A stretch of DNA of 64,000 bases from Oreohelix idahoensis (Eukaryota; Mollusca; Gastropoda; Stylommatophora; Oreohelicidae), in the NCBI GenBank assembly GCA_024509875.1, contig JAMPIV010019075.1, forward strand, positions 1 through 64,000, written 5' to 3'. A model generated the notes under the pieces. That model worked only from the letters and a program-made list of their open reading frames with translations, made no database searches and was not told the origin of the DNA. Positions 45,442 to 55,653 of this stretch are shown here, piece after piece (within the stretch, counting starts at the first letter, position 1; each line of letters opens with the position of its first letter). The translations under genes were made by a program, and so were the position numbers.

Positions 45442-45597
45442 AGACCAATCAAAATATGGAGCAGAGAACTGGAGACATAAATGAAAGGGATAAGGAAGAC
45501 ATCAAAAGACCTTGAGCCTGATAGGAAGAAATGGCATGAGTTTGCTGAAGGCATATGCTCCTTAGGGAGCAGAACAGTAATGAATGAATGAACATCT
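45442..45597 (+). mobile_element. Older LINE-B 3' fragment
   Basis: Plus-strand reading RPIKIWSRELET, RKTSKDLEPDRKKWHEFAEG and ICSLGSRT, ending GTAATGAATGAATGAAC. Its upstream part continues left of the nested copy, near 44590-44626. Confidence 0.7.
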
Positions 45598-46075
45598 GTA
45601 ATAAATTTATTGAAATTAAATTACCATTTGTGGTAGTAAAGTTATTGACATAAAATTACCATTTGTGGTAGTAAATTTATTGAAATAAAATTACCATTTG
45701 TGGTAGTAAATTTATTGAAATTAAATTACCATTTGTGGTAGTAAATTTACTGAAATAAAATTACCATTTGTGGTAGTAAATTTATTGAAATTAAATTACC
45801 ATTTGTGGTAGTAAATTTATTGAAATTAAATTACCATTTGTGGTAGTAAATTTATTGAAATTAAATTACCATTTGTGGTAGTAAATTTACTGAAATAAAA
45901 TTACCATTTGTGGTAGTAAATTTATTGAAATAAAATTACAATTTGTGGTAGTAAATCTATTGACATAAAATTACCATTTGTGGTAGTAAATTTATTGAAT
46001 AGAAATTAAATTCCCATTTGTGGTAGTAAATTTATTGAAATAAAATTACCATTTGCGGTAGTAAATTTATTTAAA
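45598..46075. repeat. 35-bp minisatellite next to the RRM exon
   Basis: About 13-14 copies of a 35-bp unit (TAAATTTATTGAAATTAAAT, TACCATTTGTGGTAG). Mostly uniform, with an occasional AAATAAAA variant. Ends ~110 bp from the donor of the CSTF2 RRM exon. Confidence 0.95.
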
Positions 46076-46185
46076 ATAAAATAGCACATTTAAAGTTAAA
46101 CAAAACTGCTATCTGAAGTAACACGTTGACTTCAGTTTAACATTCTAATAATGTATGTTGGTAACAATTCAATTAACAAACTAAC

Positions 46186-46390
46186 CTCAACTATCTGACC
46201 TCCCAGAGCTTGCTGCATAGCCTTTCCTTCATCTTTGCTCTGTTCACCAGCAGCAACACCTACTCTCAAGGGTCTCCCATTGAAGTCATAGTTGTTGAGA
46301 TTGCGCATAGCACTTTGTGCTGTTTCTACATCTTGATACTCACAAAACCCATAGCCTTTAGGCTTTCCCGTTTCTCTGTCATATACAAGC
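46186..46390 (-). CDS. CSTF2: CSTF2 exon, second half of RRM
   Basis: Minus strand, acceptor CCATACAG next to 46391, donor GTTAGT next to 46185. Encodes [20 protein letters not shown], continuing [31 protein letters not shown] and the GGQIVE end. The RNP1 box is KGYGFCEY, with the aromatic residues that stack on GU-rich RNA. The first codon is split over the junction. RNP2 (upstream exon) was not found in the window. Confidence 0.95.
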
Positions 46391-46591
46391 CTGTATGGAA
46401 ATGGAAAAAACATAATAAAAGAAAAATTTAAAAGAAAAAAGTGGAGTGAACTTAAAAATGAAGCACTTATTTTTAGCATTAAAAAATAAAGAAAAAACTG
46501 ACCCTTGCAGTGGGAAAATTTAAAGCTTCAAAATCTTTTTATTAAAAAATCAGAATATAAGAAAGCTAGAACAAACCCCTCACGCTAGACT

Positions 46592-47389
46592 GTGCATACA
46601 AGTGCTGAAAACAAGATAATCCTAAAACATAGAATAATGATTATTATACTATGGATATATAATAAGGAGTTAGCTTTAACTCTTCCACAAAACCCACCGG
46701 ACATCCAGCCAGCAGAAGAAGAGCTACAAATTAACGGGGAAAGACCAACGAAGGAAGAAATAAAGAAAGCCATAAAGCTTCTAAGAGATGGAAAAGCATC
46801 TGGACCTGATGGCATTCCAGCAGAGGCCATCAAAGCAGATATCGACACGGCTAGAGAGATGTTATATAAATTACTTGGTAAAGTCTGGGAAAAGGAAGAG
46901 ATACCAGCAGAATGGAAGGAAGGATATCTGGTTAAGTTGCCTAAGAAGGGAAATTTACAAGAGTGCACAAATTATAGAGCAATTATGTTACTATCAGTGC
47001 CAGGAAAAGTATTAAACAGGATTATCCTTGAGAGATTAAAAGAGTCCATAGACAAGAAACTGAGAGATGAACAAGCAGGTTTTCGACAAAACAGATCATG
47101 TACAGACCAGATAGCCACTTTGAGAATAATAGTTGAACAAAGTCTGGAATGGAATTCACCACTATACATCGGATTTGTGGACTACGAAAAGGCATTTGAC
47201 AGTGTAGACAGAGAATCACTTTGGAAATTGATGAGGCATTATGGAGTTCCCCTGAAGATCATTAATTTAATAAAGAAAACATATGAAGACATGACATGCA
47301 GAGTTCTTCATGAAGGACAGCTTACAGAACCGTTTGGGATAAGAACAGGAGTGCGACAGGGATGCCTCTTGTCTCCATTTCTTTTCTAG
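46592..47389 (+). pseudogene. LINE-B RT core
   Basis: The frame starts upstream of the element. From 46685 it reads PPDIQPAEEELQINGERP, then RT: DGKASGPDGIPAEAIKA, GYLVKLPKKGNLQECTNY, LLSVPGKVLNRIILERLK, RDEQAGFRQNRSCTDQIATL, YIGFVDYEKAFDSVDRESL (motif A Asp intact), and GVRQGCLLSPFLF, followed by a TAG at 47387-47389. Apart from that stop, RT is in good shape. Confidence 0.88.
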
Positions 47390-48268
47390 CTGGCAATAGA
47401 TTGGGTTATGAGATCATCGACGACACACAACAGAAATGGAATCCAGTGGACTCTGACTAAGCAGTTGGATGATCTGGATTTTGCTGATGACTTGGCTCTT
47501 CTGTCCCAAAACCATAATCAGATGCAGGACAAATTGAAAACACTCGATGAGAGGTCACAGCAATTGGGTCTGAAAATACACAGGGAAAAGACAAAAATAA
47601 TGAGAATAAATGCAGGTAATGATAACAGGGTTGAACTTGAAGAAACACCAATACAAGATGTAGAATCGTACACATATCTTGGCAGTAATATAGACAAAGT
47701 TGGAGGGACAGACAGCGATATCAAAATAAGAATACAAAAGGCAAGAGGAGCTTTCATTGCATTGGGAAATATATGGAGATCAAGAGAAATAGGATCCAAC
47801 ACGAAAATAAGAATATTCAACTCAAATGTGAAGTCAGTCCTATTGTCTGGCTCGGAGACATGGAGAACAAAGACAACAACCAAAAAGCTACAGACTTTCA
47901 TAAATGGGTGCTTGCGTAGAATAGAGGGATTAAAATGGTATGACAAGGTTACCAACGTGGAACTGATGACAAGAACTGGACAAGTGCCAGTGGAACAAGA
48001 GATGAGAAGAAGACGATGGCGATGGATAGGACACACACTGAGGAAACCTGTTGATAGCATTACAAGGCAGTCCTTGTTCTGGAACCCCCAGGGCAAGAGA
48101 GGCAGAGGTAGACCAAGAAGCACATGGAGAAGAGAGTTGGAAACAGAGGTGAAAATGATGAGGAGAACATGGAAAGAACTTGAGATGATGGCACGTGACA
48201 GGAGGACTTAGCATGTGTTTGTTGAAGGCCTATGCTCCTTTGGGAGTGGAGGGTTATGAATGAATGAA
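46685..48268 (+). mobile_element. LINE-B copy, 5'-truncated, plus strand
   Basis: Flanked by TTTAACTCTT (46675-46684 and 48269-48278), tail ATGAATGAATGAA. Lies upstream of the CSTF2 RRM exon, in antisense orientation to the gene. Confidence 0.92.
47408..48211 (+). pseudogene. LINE-B RT C-terminus
   Basis: 267 codons, same frame group after the stop and a short shifted stretch. FADD box: LDDLDFADDLALLSQNHNQM. Then [98 protein letters not shown]. Ends 50 bp before the tail. The best preserved LINE-B C-terminus in the window. Confidence 0.88.
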
Positions 48269-48879
48269 TTTAACTCTTAAAGGACAAGGAGGTGGTTTCC
48301 CATATTTGACACCATGAATTTTCCACCACTCTGAGTTTTCATATAGTGATAAAGTTTAAAGGTCAGTTCTTTCTAAGTATGGTAATGTTACATATAGTTG
48401 TAAAGGAAGCTGAATCAATTAAATATAAGGTTGGAACAACACGAAACTAAAACTAAGTTAAAAAATACCGACTATTAAAAAGTGACCGCCGTAACGAGTT
48501 CCTGGGAAAATCGGCCCTGATTACTGGTCTGTTGTCCTTTAAAAGTTAATGAGAATAAATGTGAACACATAGCTGTTAATATGAAGACAAATATAGCAGC
48601 AAATATAGATTACCAAGACTCAAAAGCCGTATTATATATTCAGGACACTTAACATGACAAGAGAAAAATTGTGAAACAACAGTGACAGCACCACAATATA
48701 TTAGAAGGAAAATGAACTCTGCCACTCAGCCAAGTGTGACACCCAAACACCCCTGTTTGCTCAGACCCTGAGCTGATGGTACATAACAGGAGGACTTGAC
48801 ATGTGTTTGTTGAAGGCCTACGATTCTGAGGAGCTGAAGGGTATTGAATGATTAGAGTTTACGAAGCTGAATTCATGTT

Positions 48880-49883
48880 GCTTATCAAATGTGATATGAC
48901 TGTATTGCGGTCAAATGTAGAAACAGACCTCAACAAAACAGTCCCCCTCAGATGTCGCCTATATGAAGAACAGACTGACATGGCAGGAATATGAGAGAGA
49001 CACCTTAACTTCAACCACAAATTCTCAGCCACAGGCTATCAGACTCCGACTTGACAAAGGTCACAAAGAGGTGTGCTGATACCTACATGCAACTAATAAA
49101 AACTGCAAACAAAGAAATATTACAGCTGACTGAAACCACCGACAGTCTGCTAAAAATATACATCAACAAAGTCTCTCTTCAGTGGATACCAGGACACACA
49201 GACATAGCAGGAAACAAAAATGCCAATAGACTAGCAAAACAGCAAGCCTGGTTCAAACAAGGCCCTGTGTAGTTCCTGAGAATCTCTGAAGAGATCAAGA
49301 AAAAACAGGACGAATGCACACTCTGGCATGTCATACAAGGCGATTAATATGAGACTATCCATGAGGCTGGCAACCTCATCATGTAAAACAAATTGCCACA
49401 GAAGCCATTACTGCAAGAGCATGTGAATACTTGGTGCAGGCTTCCTGCAAGGGAACCAACTACATTGGTGGCACCATACTCCTTGAGGAATGCAAACGAA
49501 AATGATGACAATGAACTATGTTTCAAACCCCACCCTCCAGCCAACATGCAGACAGCTAAACTAATACTCCAAAACAACTTCACAATGGTTGAACTGACAG
49601 GCAAGAAGGGTCTACTGGATGGGCCATGTATAAAGAATTACCCACCCAAACAAAAAATGGCATCAATAAACTATGATGCATGGAGCAGAGCACAATCGTT
49701 CAACTAAGAACAGAATACTCTAGACTCAACAAACACTTAAATTAAACCCGTCACATGAGCCTAACTGCCGCAACTGTTCCCATCCATTTGAGGCAGTTCA
49801 ACATTGGCTGCTCACATGCCTAGGACTATCTACAGAAAGAATGCTTTGCCAGGCTCCGCAACAATCATAAACATCTATACGAC
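48880..49883 (+). mobile_element. LINE-H relic: RNase H and Cys-rich end (left part)
   Basis: The frame 49051-49272 reads ICINKVSLQWIPGHTD-like text (VSLQWIPGHTDIAGNKNANR), the last-Asp block of a LINE RNase H. SINE-3 interrupts at 49262-49505. Then INYDAWSRAQSFN and, in broken frames to 49880, a Cys/His-type C-terminus (PNCRNCSHPFEAVQHW-like). The C-terminus continues after the Gypsy element at 59806. Strongly degraded. Confidence 0.7.
49262..49505 (+). mobile_element. SINE-3 copy in LINE-H
   Basis: TCCTGAGAATCTCTGAAGAG, ACTCTGGCATGTCATACAAG, GAGGCTGGCAACCTCATCAT, ATGTGAATACTTGGTGCAGG, CTCCTTGAGGAATGC, and GATGATGA at the end. Confidence 0.72.
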
Positions 49884-49888
49884 ACCAC

Positions 49889-50982
49889 TGTTACGTACAT
49901 TTATTACCTACGGGGGTAGTCTTCGGTCCTGCCAAATGTACGCACCAGTTTTATATAGTTATATTATTTGTGCGTTCGATTGATTCACGCACTGACGTGC
50001 ACAATGCTGTGTGAGTTGCTTTGGACGCACGTGTAACCTAGTTGAGTAGATTGTGACGTCATGATAGGGGCAGCTCGGACGACATTTATGTCCGTAGTGT
50101 TATTCTTTGATTCCTGGCAAATTTGAAGAAGCCATCAGTTGTATTCGTATCTATTGGTCTTCATGGCGAAGCCAATAGTGGATGTATGAAGTAAGTGTCG
50201 CCCCATTTCTTATGGCAAGTTTAATTATGTAAATTTAAAGTATCAGGCCGCTCCTATTAATGGTCTAGGGGGAATTCATCGGAGATGACATTCCTAGAAT
50301 TGGACACACGGAGTCGATAGCCTTTGGAATCTTTTATAGAGGGAGAATCCATATGTGGAATCAAGTTAATGAATATATATATATATGCTTCACATGTTTA
50401 ATATGCCGTTTTACCTATGCCAAAGTCGTGGTATGGATACCGAGAGGTTAGCCAAGATGAAACACTAACCTGGTTGTATTGTTATATCTGCCTTTGTTTG
50501 GATTTGATATGCTATCTAAGAATTTTATGAAGAAAGTCTGGGATGCTTACAAGTATGATATAAATTATTGCTCCGTGAGAATGAATCCGTTTGCCTTAAT
50601 AAACGTCCTTGGGAGAAGGTCAACGGACGTTAATACCATGTCTGTTATATGGTAATGGAAGTGATCCTTAGTCACTGGAATATAAGAGGACTTAACTGTT
50701 AGAGAATCTACAACAACTATTAACAGTGATATTAACATTTTGACGTATGATCTTCGCATCTGTAACTATGATTGTCTTGTTCCACTTCGTTGGTGTCACG
50801 TCAATAAAATATATGTACTGTAATCACCGGCTTGTGTGCTGCCAATACTTGCCCAGTTCACCCAATGCAACGATACTTGTTGGAATTTTCGTTTGAAGAA
50901 CTTTGTTGACATTTATTCCGTTTTAACCATTCGCGTTTCAATTTACCTCTTCACTGAACTTAACGATAAAATGGAGTCAACA
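49889..50982 (+). repeat. 5' LTR (1094 bp)
   Basis: From TGTTACGTACATTTATTACC to GGAGTCAACA. Contains a palindromic CRE (TGACGTCA, 50054-50061), an (AT)n near 50372-50384, and AATAAAATATATG near 50804 as a possible poly(A) signal. About 497 bp of it (roughly 50440-50936) are missing from the 3' LTR. Confidence 0.92.
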
Positions 50983-50987
50983 ATAAA

Positions 50988-51002
50988 TGGTGGCCAGTGT
51001 GG
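50988..51002 (+). other. Possible primer binding site
   Basis: TGGTGGCCAGTGTGG starts 5 bp after the 5' LTR. It begins with TGG, as needed to pair with a tRNA 3' CCA. Which tRNA was not determined. Confidence 0.35.
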
Positions 51003-52049
51003 TCTGGAAATATCTAACTTCCAAGGAACGTACCCATCCAAATTATCGTTTGAAAAGAAGAATTTTTACTTTCAAGGCGACATCATCTCAATTTGGATCC
51101 TAGCGTGATATGAATCAGATTCAACTTACGTTTACCAAGGTCAAGGTCTTCAATCAACCTCCACGTCAAGTTTCACAGTGACTGATTACTTGGAGATCAT
51201 CTCTTCATCATTATTGCGTGCGAGCTGTAATCTAGAGAAGCAGAACGAAGTATTTTATCTGTAGACGTACATCCACGGAGACGAGGCACATTGATTTTTT
51301 ACCTGCACGCGAGATGAGTATAACGTGTTTCCGTTGTACACTTTATTACGCTTAGTTGTGCCTTCCGTGTTATGTCCACATTCATACTTTTCGTGTTCAG
51401 TGTTATATGTTGTGTATTCTTCGTGGGAGGTAGGGAGGTTGATCTGACGAACGAGATCCATCTCGAAGCCAATTCGGGCTCTTCGTCAGACGTTCTGTAG
51501 GGCTCGTCTTGTAAGTTTCAATTGAGCGATAGTTCCGGTACAAGGCTAGAAACCTTGCCGAAAGTTTCCGATCGCTAGTTGCTTCTTATAATATTATCTA
51601 TTTAGCTGTTTCGTCACGTTTAATCGTTGTTTTTGGTAGCTATTTTTATTCATAATTTAGTTTTATGATGAATTTTGTTTGTATTTTGCGTCCATCTCAC
51701 CTTTCCTGTCGTTTAGTTTTTTTTACAAAACCTATGTTTTTACACTGTGTTGTCAATTGTACTGTTAATTATCTGATCGTAGTTATCGTCGTATATTTTT
51801 ACGATATTCTATTTTAGTTATACATTTTTATTTTTTTGATTTCTACGATTGTGTTCTACCGTCCAGTTTATCATGTCTTGTCGGTTATGTTTCTATTGTC
51901 TTTCTCGTTGTTCATTTCATGACATTTGATTACATAAATTTATTGATTAATAACATATTTAATAATTATATGATAACATTATACCGTTCTAAGGACAGGA
52001 ACGAAGACCACGAGTTGTAGTAACAATTTTAAGTAGTATTATTACATAA

Positions 52050-53010
52050 AAGTCAGAAGAGTTCAGAACCACCACTGGTGTAAGACAAGGTGATATCCTA
52101 TCACCTTACCTCTTCATACTCCTTATGGACGATGTCATCAAGGCATGTAAGGAGAGAACAAGAAAGTATTCAGTGGGGTACTGGAAGATGAGACAGGTCT
52201 ATATTTCGGAGCTGGCATTTGCTGATGATGTTGCCCTGATTGCTAAATCAGAGGCACATCTCCAATCCAACCTGCAGTCTGGAAGGAAGAGCTGGAGAAG
52301 AGAGGGATGGTCATAAGCAGCTCTAAAACAAAATCCATGGTGATATCACGAGAAGAAAGAAAACATCAGATTAAGTTGGGAGAACAGGTCCTGGAGCAGG
52401 TCGACCACTTTAAATATCTCGGAGCTATTATAGACCGAAAGGGAGGTATCAAAGAAGAGTTGGCCACTCGAAAAGCAGCGGCTGGGAGACTTTTTCAGGC
52501 CATAAATCGTGGATTCCTCAGCAAGAAAGAGGTTGGTAAGAAAACGAAGATGGCTGTATACCGCTCCACCTATGTCCCAGTTTTGACATATGGATGCGAG
52601 TCGTGGGCAATGACTACAACCCACAAAAGCCAGATCCAAACCTCAGAAATGAGGTATCTGAGGAAAGTGGTTGAAGTAACAAGAAGAGACATGGTCCGCA
52701 ACCAGACGATCCGTCAAGGCCTAAAATCCCATCCGCTGCAGACCCAAATAGATCAGTCCCAACTAAGATGGTTTGGCCATGTCTGCAGAATGGGAGAAGA
52801 TCAGCTACCATGACAAGCATGGGAAACAAAGAGCCAGGGATCCAGACCTCCAGGACGACCCAGAGTCCGCTGGGAGGACAACATTAGACAATCTTTGAAG
52901 GACTGAGGACTAGAATGGAACCAGGCCAGGAAGAAGACAGCTGATAGAATGGTCTGGCACTCTCTCTTCCAAACCTCTACACCTCACGGTAGAAGGGGAA
53001 CGACTAAGTA
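52050..53010 (+). mobile_element. LINE-C fragment in the Gypsy leader
   Basis: Flanked by the 15-bp duplication AGTATTATTACATAA (52035-52049 and 53011-53025). Reads FADD (ELAFADDVALIAKS), then, after a frameshift near 52277, VISREERKHQIKLGEQ to CRMGEDQLP and the GACTAAGTAAGT tail. Very close to the copy at 6830-10073. It sits 13 bp upstream of the Gag start. Confidence 0.93.
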
Positions 53011-53037
53011 AGTATTATTACATAATAAAATTGAATA

Positions 53038-55653
53038 ATGGCTACCTTAGACTATTTCATTAAGCAAGCAAAAGCTCTTCAGATGGCTCCTGAGGAAGCA
53101 AAAGCATTTGCACTTGCAGAATATAAGAAAGCTCAAGAAATAGAAGCTGATCAGAGAAGGTTAGAAACTTTACGTTTGGAAAATTTGAAATTTGAGGCAG
53201 ATCAAAAAAGAATTGAGGCTGAGGAGGATGAAAAGAAGAGGAAATTTATAGCTGAGGAAGAGGAGAAAAAAATGAGATTAGCCGCTGAATTAGAAGAGAA
53301 ACGATTTCAGCGAGAGGCAGAACAGAAGCAAAGGGAGGCTACAGAAAGACTTAATATTGAGATGGAAAATAAACAAAAGGAAATGGAAGACAGAAGATTA
53401 ATAGCTCAACAAGCCGCTGAATTAGAAGAGAAACGATTGCAGCGAGAGGCAGAACAGAAACAAAAAGAAATGGAAGAAAAAAGATTAATAGCTGAAAAAG
53501 AAATGGAAGTTAAACAAAAAGAAATGCAAGAAAGAAGATTAATAGCTGAACAAAACACAAAACGACTTCAGCTTGAGATGGAAGAGAATGAAAGAAAACG
53601 ACAGCATGAACTGAAATTAGCAGAGTCAGAATATGAAAGACTTAGGTTAACTCATGAAGCTAATTCCCAGAGAACTTTTGAAAGCCAAACTTCATCCAGA
53701 CATGATAATTTTAAGGAAATTCACCTTAAATTACCAAAATTTAATCCCCCGTCTGATGACGTGATATTCTTCCTAGATAGGTTTGAGGCCACTTGTGTGT
53801 CTTATAACATGGATAAAGCTCTATACTGTACATATTTATCCAGATTACTCACAGGGGACGCATTAGCAGTTTATCATACCACCAGCATTGGTGAGAAAAA
53901 TGACTATAATGCTCTTAGAGCGGCACTTCTGCAAAAATTCCAAATGACAGAAGACCAATATCGATCAAGATTCCATACATTACTACCTCAATCTAGCAGA
54001 AATTTTAGTGATTTTCTGTCACAAATACGACTAACATTAGAAAGATGGATCGAATTATCCAAAATTGAAAAGTCGTATGAAGGTCTCTTCGATTTACTGA
54101 TGCGCGATAAGGTACTTTCGTCTGTAAATCCTACATTTCTCGCATTTTTACACGAACGGAAACCTTTATCTATGAAAGACCTGGAACAGCATGCTAAAAA
54201 TTTTTGCACTGCTCACCCAAACATGGATCTAAGTAATGCACAGATTAAGAATGAATTGCCTGTTGCTTTTGCAGCACAACAAAACAATTTTTCACGCAAT
54301 CGTTCTTTTAGTGCTGACAGATATGTCAATAAGGGAAATAATGACAATTTTGACAATGGTAATTTTTACAAAGGGAAGCAATTTCAACAATCTGCTCCAT
54401 TTAATGTTTCTTGGAACCAGGCTCACAGATCGCGAGATTTTGGTAACCTTAATTTTAAAAATAATCAAGGACATTATAATAAACAAAACTGGAGATCAAG
54501 ATCTCAGGGTCCGCAAAACAAACAATTTTTTGGAAATAAACCATTTTACCAACATCATAACGATAATTATACAAATTATCGGACTAATCCAAATTTTAAC
54601 TCTAGCAGAAACTACAATTATGGCAATTTTAATGACAAAAATCAAAATCGATCGCGTCGACGAGATAGATCGTTGAGTAATACGAATAGACATTCTAATG
54701 TCGCTGTTAGTGATACACAGGCTAACATTGAACAGGGTAAAGGAGCTGAAACTCATAATGCTATGTGTTGTTCTCTTGATTCAACCCAAGTCAAAGATTG
54801 TTCAGAATGCTCTACTCTTTTCCAGCCCAGGGCGATCACGACGCTGCGTTGCGGACATACCTTGCCTAGTCTACCTGCAGTCTGTACGGCCACTGCTGCT
54901 TCAGTACACCAGGGACAGGGCTCTCTTAAGTTTAACAAGGGATTTGTCAACAATATTTCATGCTCTCTCCTATTTGACTCTGGTTGCAGTACAGTCGGCG
55001 TCCGGACTTCGCTGATCAACCCAAGTTGTGCCACGGGCCGGGTTGTCAAATGTGTAACGTTTGGTGGCACAATTGAAACATTTGCCACTGCTATTATTGA
55101 TCTTAATACTCCATTTTTTTCAGGAAAGATTCAAGCTTATCTCCTTCCGAATCCAATTTGTGATTTGATACTTGGTCGCATACATGGTATTAAAGAGTGT
55201 ACACCACAGCAAATTGCTGAATGGGAAGAGCGACATATTCAAACTGCAAATGCAGTAGTGACTAGAGCGCAAGCTACTAATATGTCGCATGATACACCTA
55301 TGGAACCTACAGTTCATACCACTTGTGATGATGATGCTCCTATTTCACGGGAGTTGTTTGCAACATTGCAAAAGAATGATGATTCATTAAAAAAATTTTT
55401 TCAGTATGTGAACAAAAATAATACCAGCAACAAACTTGCAAAATCTAGACATGACTTTATACTTAAAAATGGGATTTTGGTTAGAGTAATACGAGAAAAG
55501 GATTCATCCTTATGTTCTCAGATTATAGTCCCATCCTGTATGAGATCTCGTATATTACGACATGCGCATGACTCGCAATGTGCGGGCCATATGGGTTTTT
55601 TCGCGTACCAAATCCAGAGTGCTTTCGGCATTCTACTGGCCAGGCGTACATAA
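53038..55653 (+). CDS. Gag and protease of the Gmr1-like element, running into integrase
   Basis: 871 codons. Residues ~1-220 are a long Glu/Lys/Arg/Gln-rich coiled coil with repeated AELEEKRLQREAEQKQ-type blocks. Residues ~230-400 are a helical capsid-like domain (LPKFNPPSDDVIFFLDRFEA, YCTYLSRLLTGDALAVYHT). Residues ~420-560 are Asn/Phe/Arg-rich (NNFSRNRSF, NQNRSRRRDRS) where a CCHC zinc knuckle would be expected; none is seen. The protease follows, with catalytic LFDSGCS (Asp647, 54976-54978) and ICDLILGRIHG. The last ~90 residues enter the integrase zinc domain (RHAHDSQCAGHMG). The frame leaves the integrase at a T6 run near 55600. Met at 53038 is the first in frame after the LINE-C insertion. 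Confidence 0.88.
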   Translation: MATLDYFIKQAKALQMAPEEAKAFALAEYKKAQEIEADQRRLETLRLENLKFEADQKRIEAEEDEKKRKFIAEEEEKKMRLAAELEEKRFQREAEQKQREATERLNIEMENKQKEMEDRRLIAQQAAELEEKRLQREAEQKQKEMEEKRLIAEKEMEVKQKEMQERRLIAEQNTKRLQLEMEENERKRQHELKLAESEYERLRLTHEANSQRTFESQTSSRHDNFKEIHLKLPKFNPPSDDVIFFLDRFEATCVSYNMDKALYCTYLSRLLTGDALAVYHTTSIGEKNDYNALRAALLQKFQMTEDQYRSRFHTLLPQSSRNFSDFLSQIRLTLERWIELSKIEKSYEGLFDLLMRDKVLSSVNPTFLAFLHERKPLSMKDLEQHAKNFCTAHPNMDLSNAQIKNELPVAFAAQQNNFSRNRSFSADRYVNKGNNDNFDNGNFYKGKQFQQSAPFNVSWNQAHRSRDFGNLNFKNNQGHYNKQNWRSRSQGPQNKQFFGNKPFYQHHNDNYTNYRTNPNFNSSRNYNYGNFNDKNQNRSRRRDRSLSNTNRHSNVAVSDTQANIEQGKGAETHNAMCCSLDSTQVKDCSECSTLFQPRAITTLRCGHTLPSLPAVCTATAASVHQGQGSLKFNKGFVNNISCSLLFDSGCSTVGVRTSLINPSCATGRVVKCVTFGGTIETFATAIIDLNTPFFSGKIQAYLLPNPICDLILGRIHGIKECTPQQIAEWEERHIQTANAVVTRAQATNMSHDTPMEPTVHTTCDDDAPISRELFATLQKNDDSLKKFFQYVNKNNTSNKLAKSRHDFILKNGILVRVIREKDSSLCSQIIVPSCMRSRILRHAHDSQCAGHMGFFAYQIQSAFGILLARRT

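Noticed and set aside
47518..48123. Long antisense ORFs over LINE-B (201 codons) and similar ones at 44780-45388
   Set aside because: Shadow frames of the LINE-B RT C-terminus on the opposite strand.
55590..55610. -1 programmed frameshift between Gag-protease and integrase
   Set aside because: The downstream frame is +1, not -1, and the shift falls inside the integrase zinc domain, where a regulated shift makes no sense.
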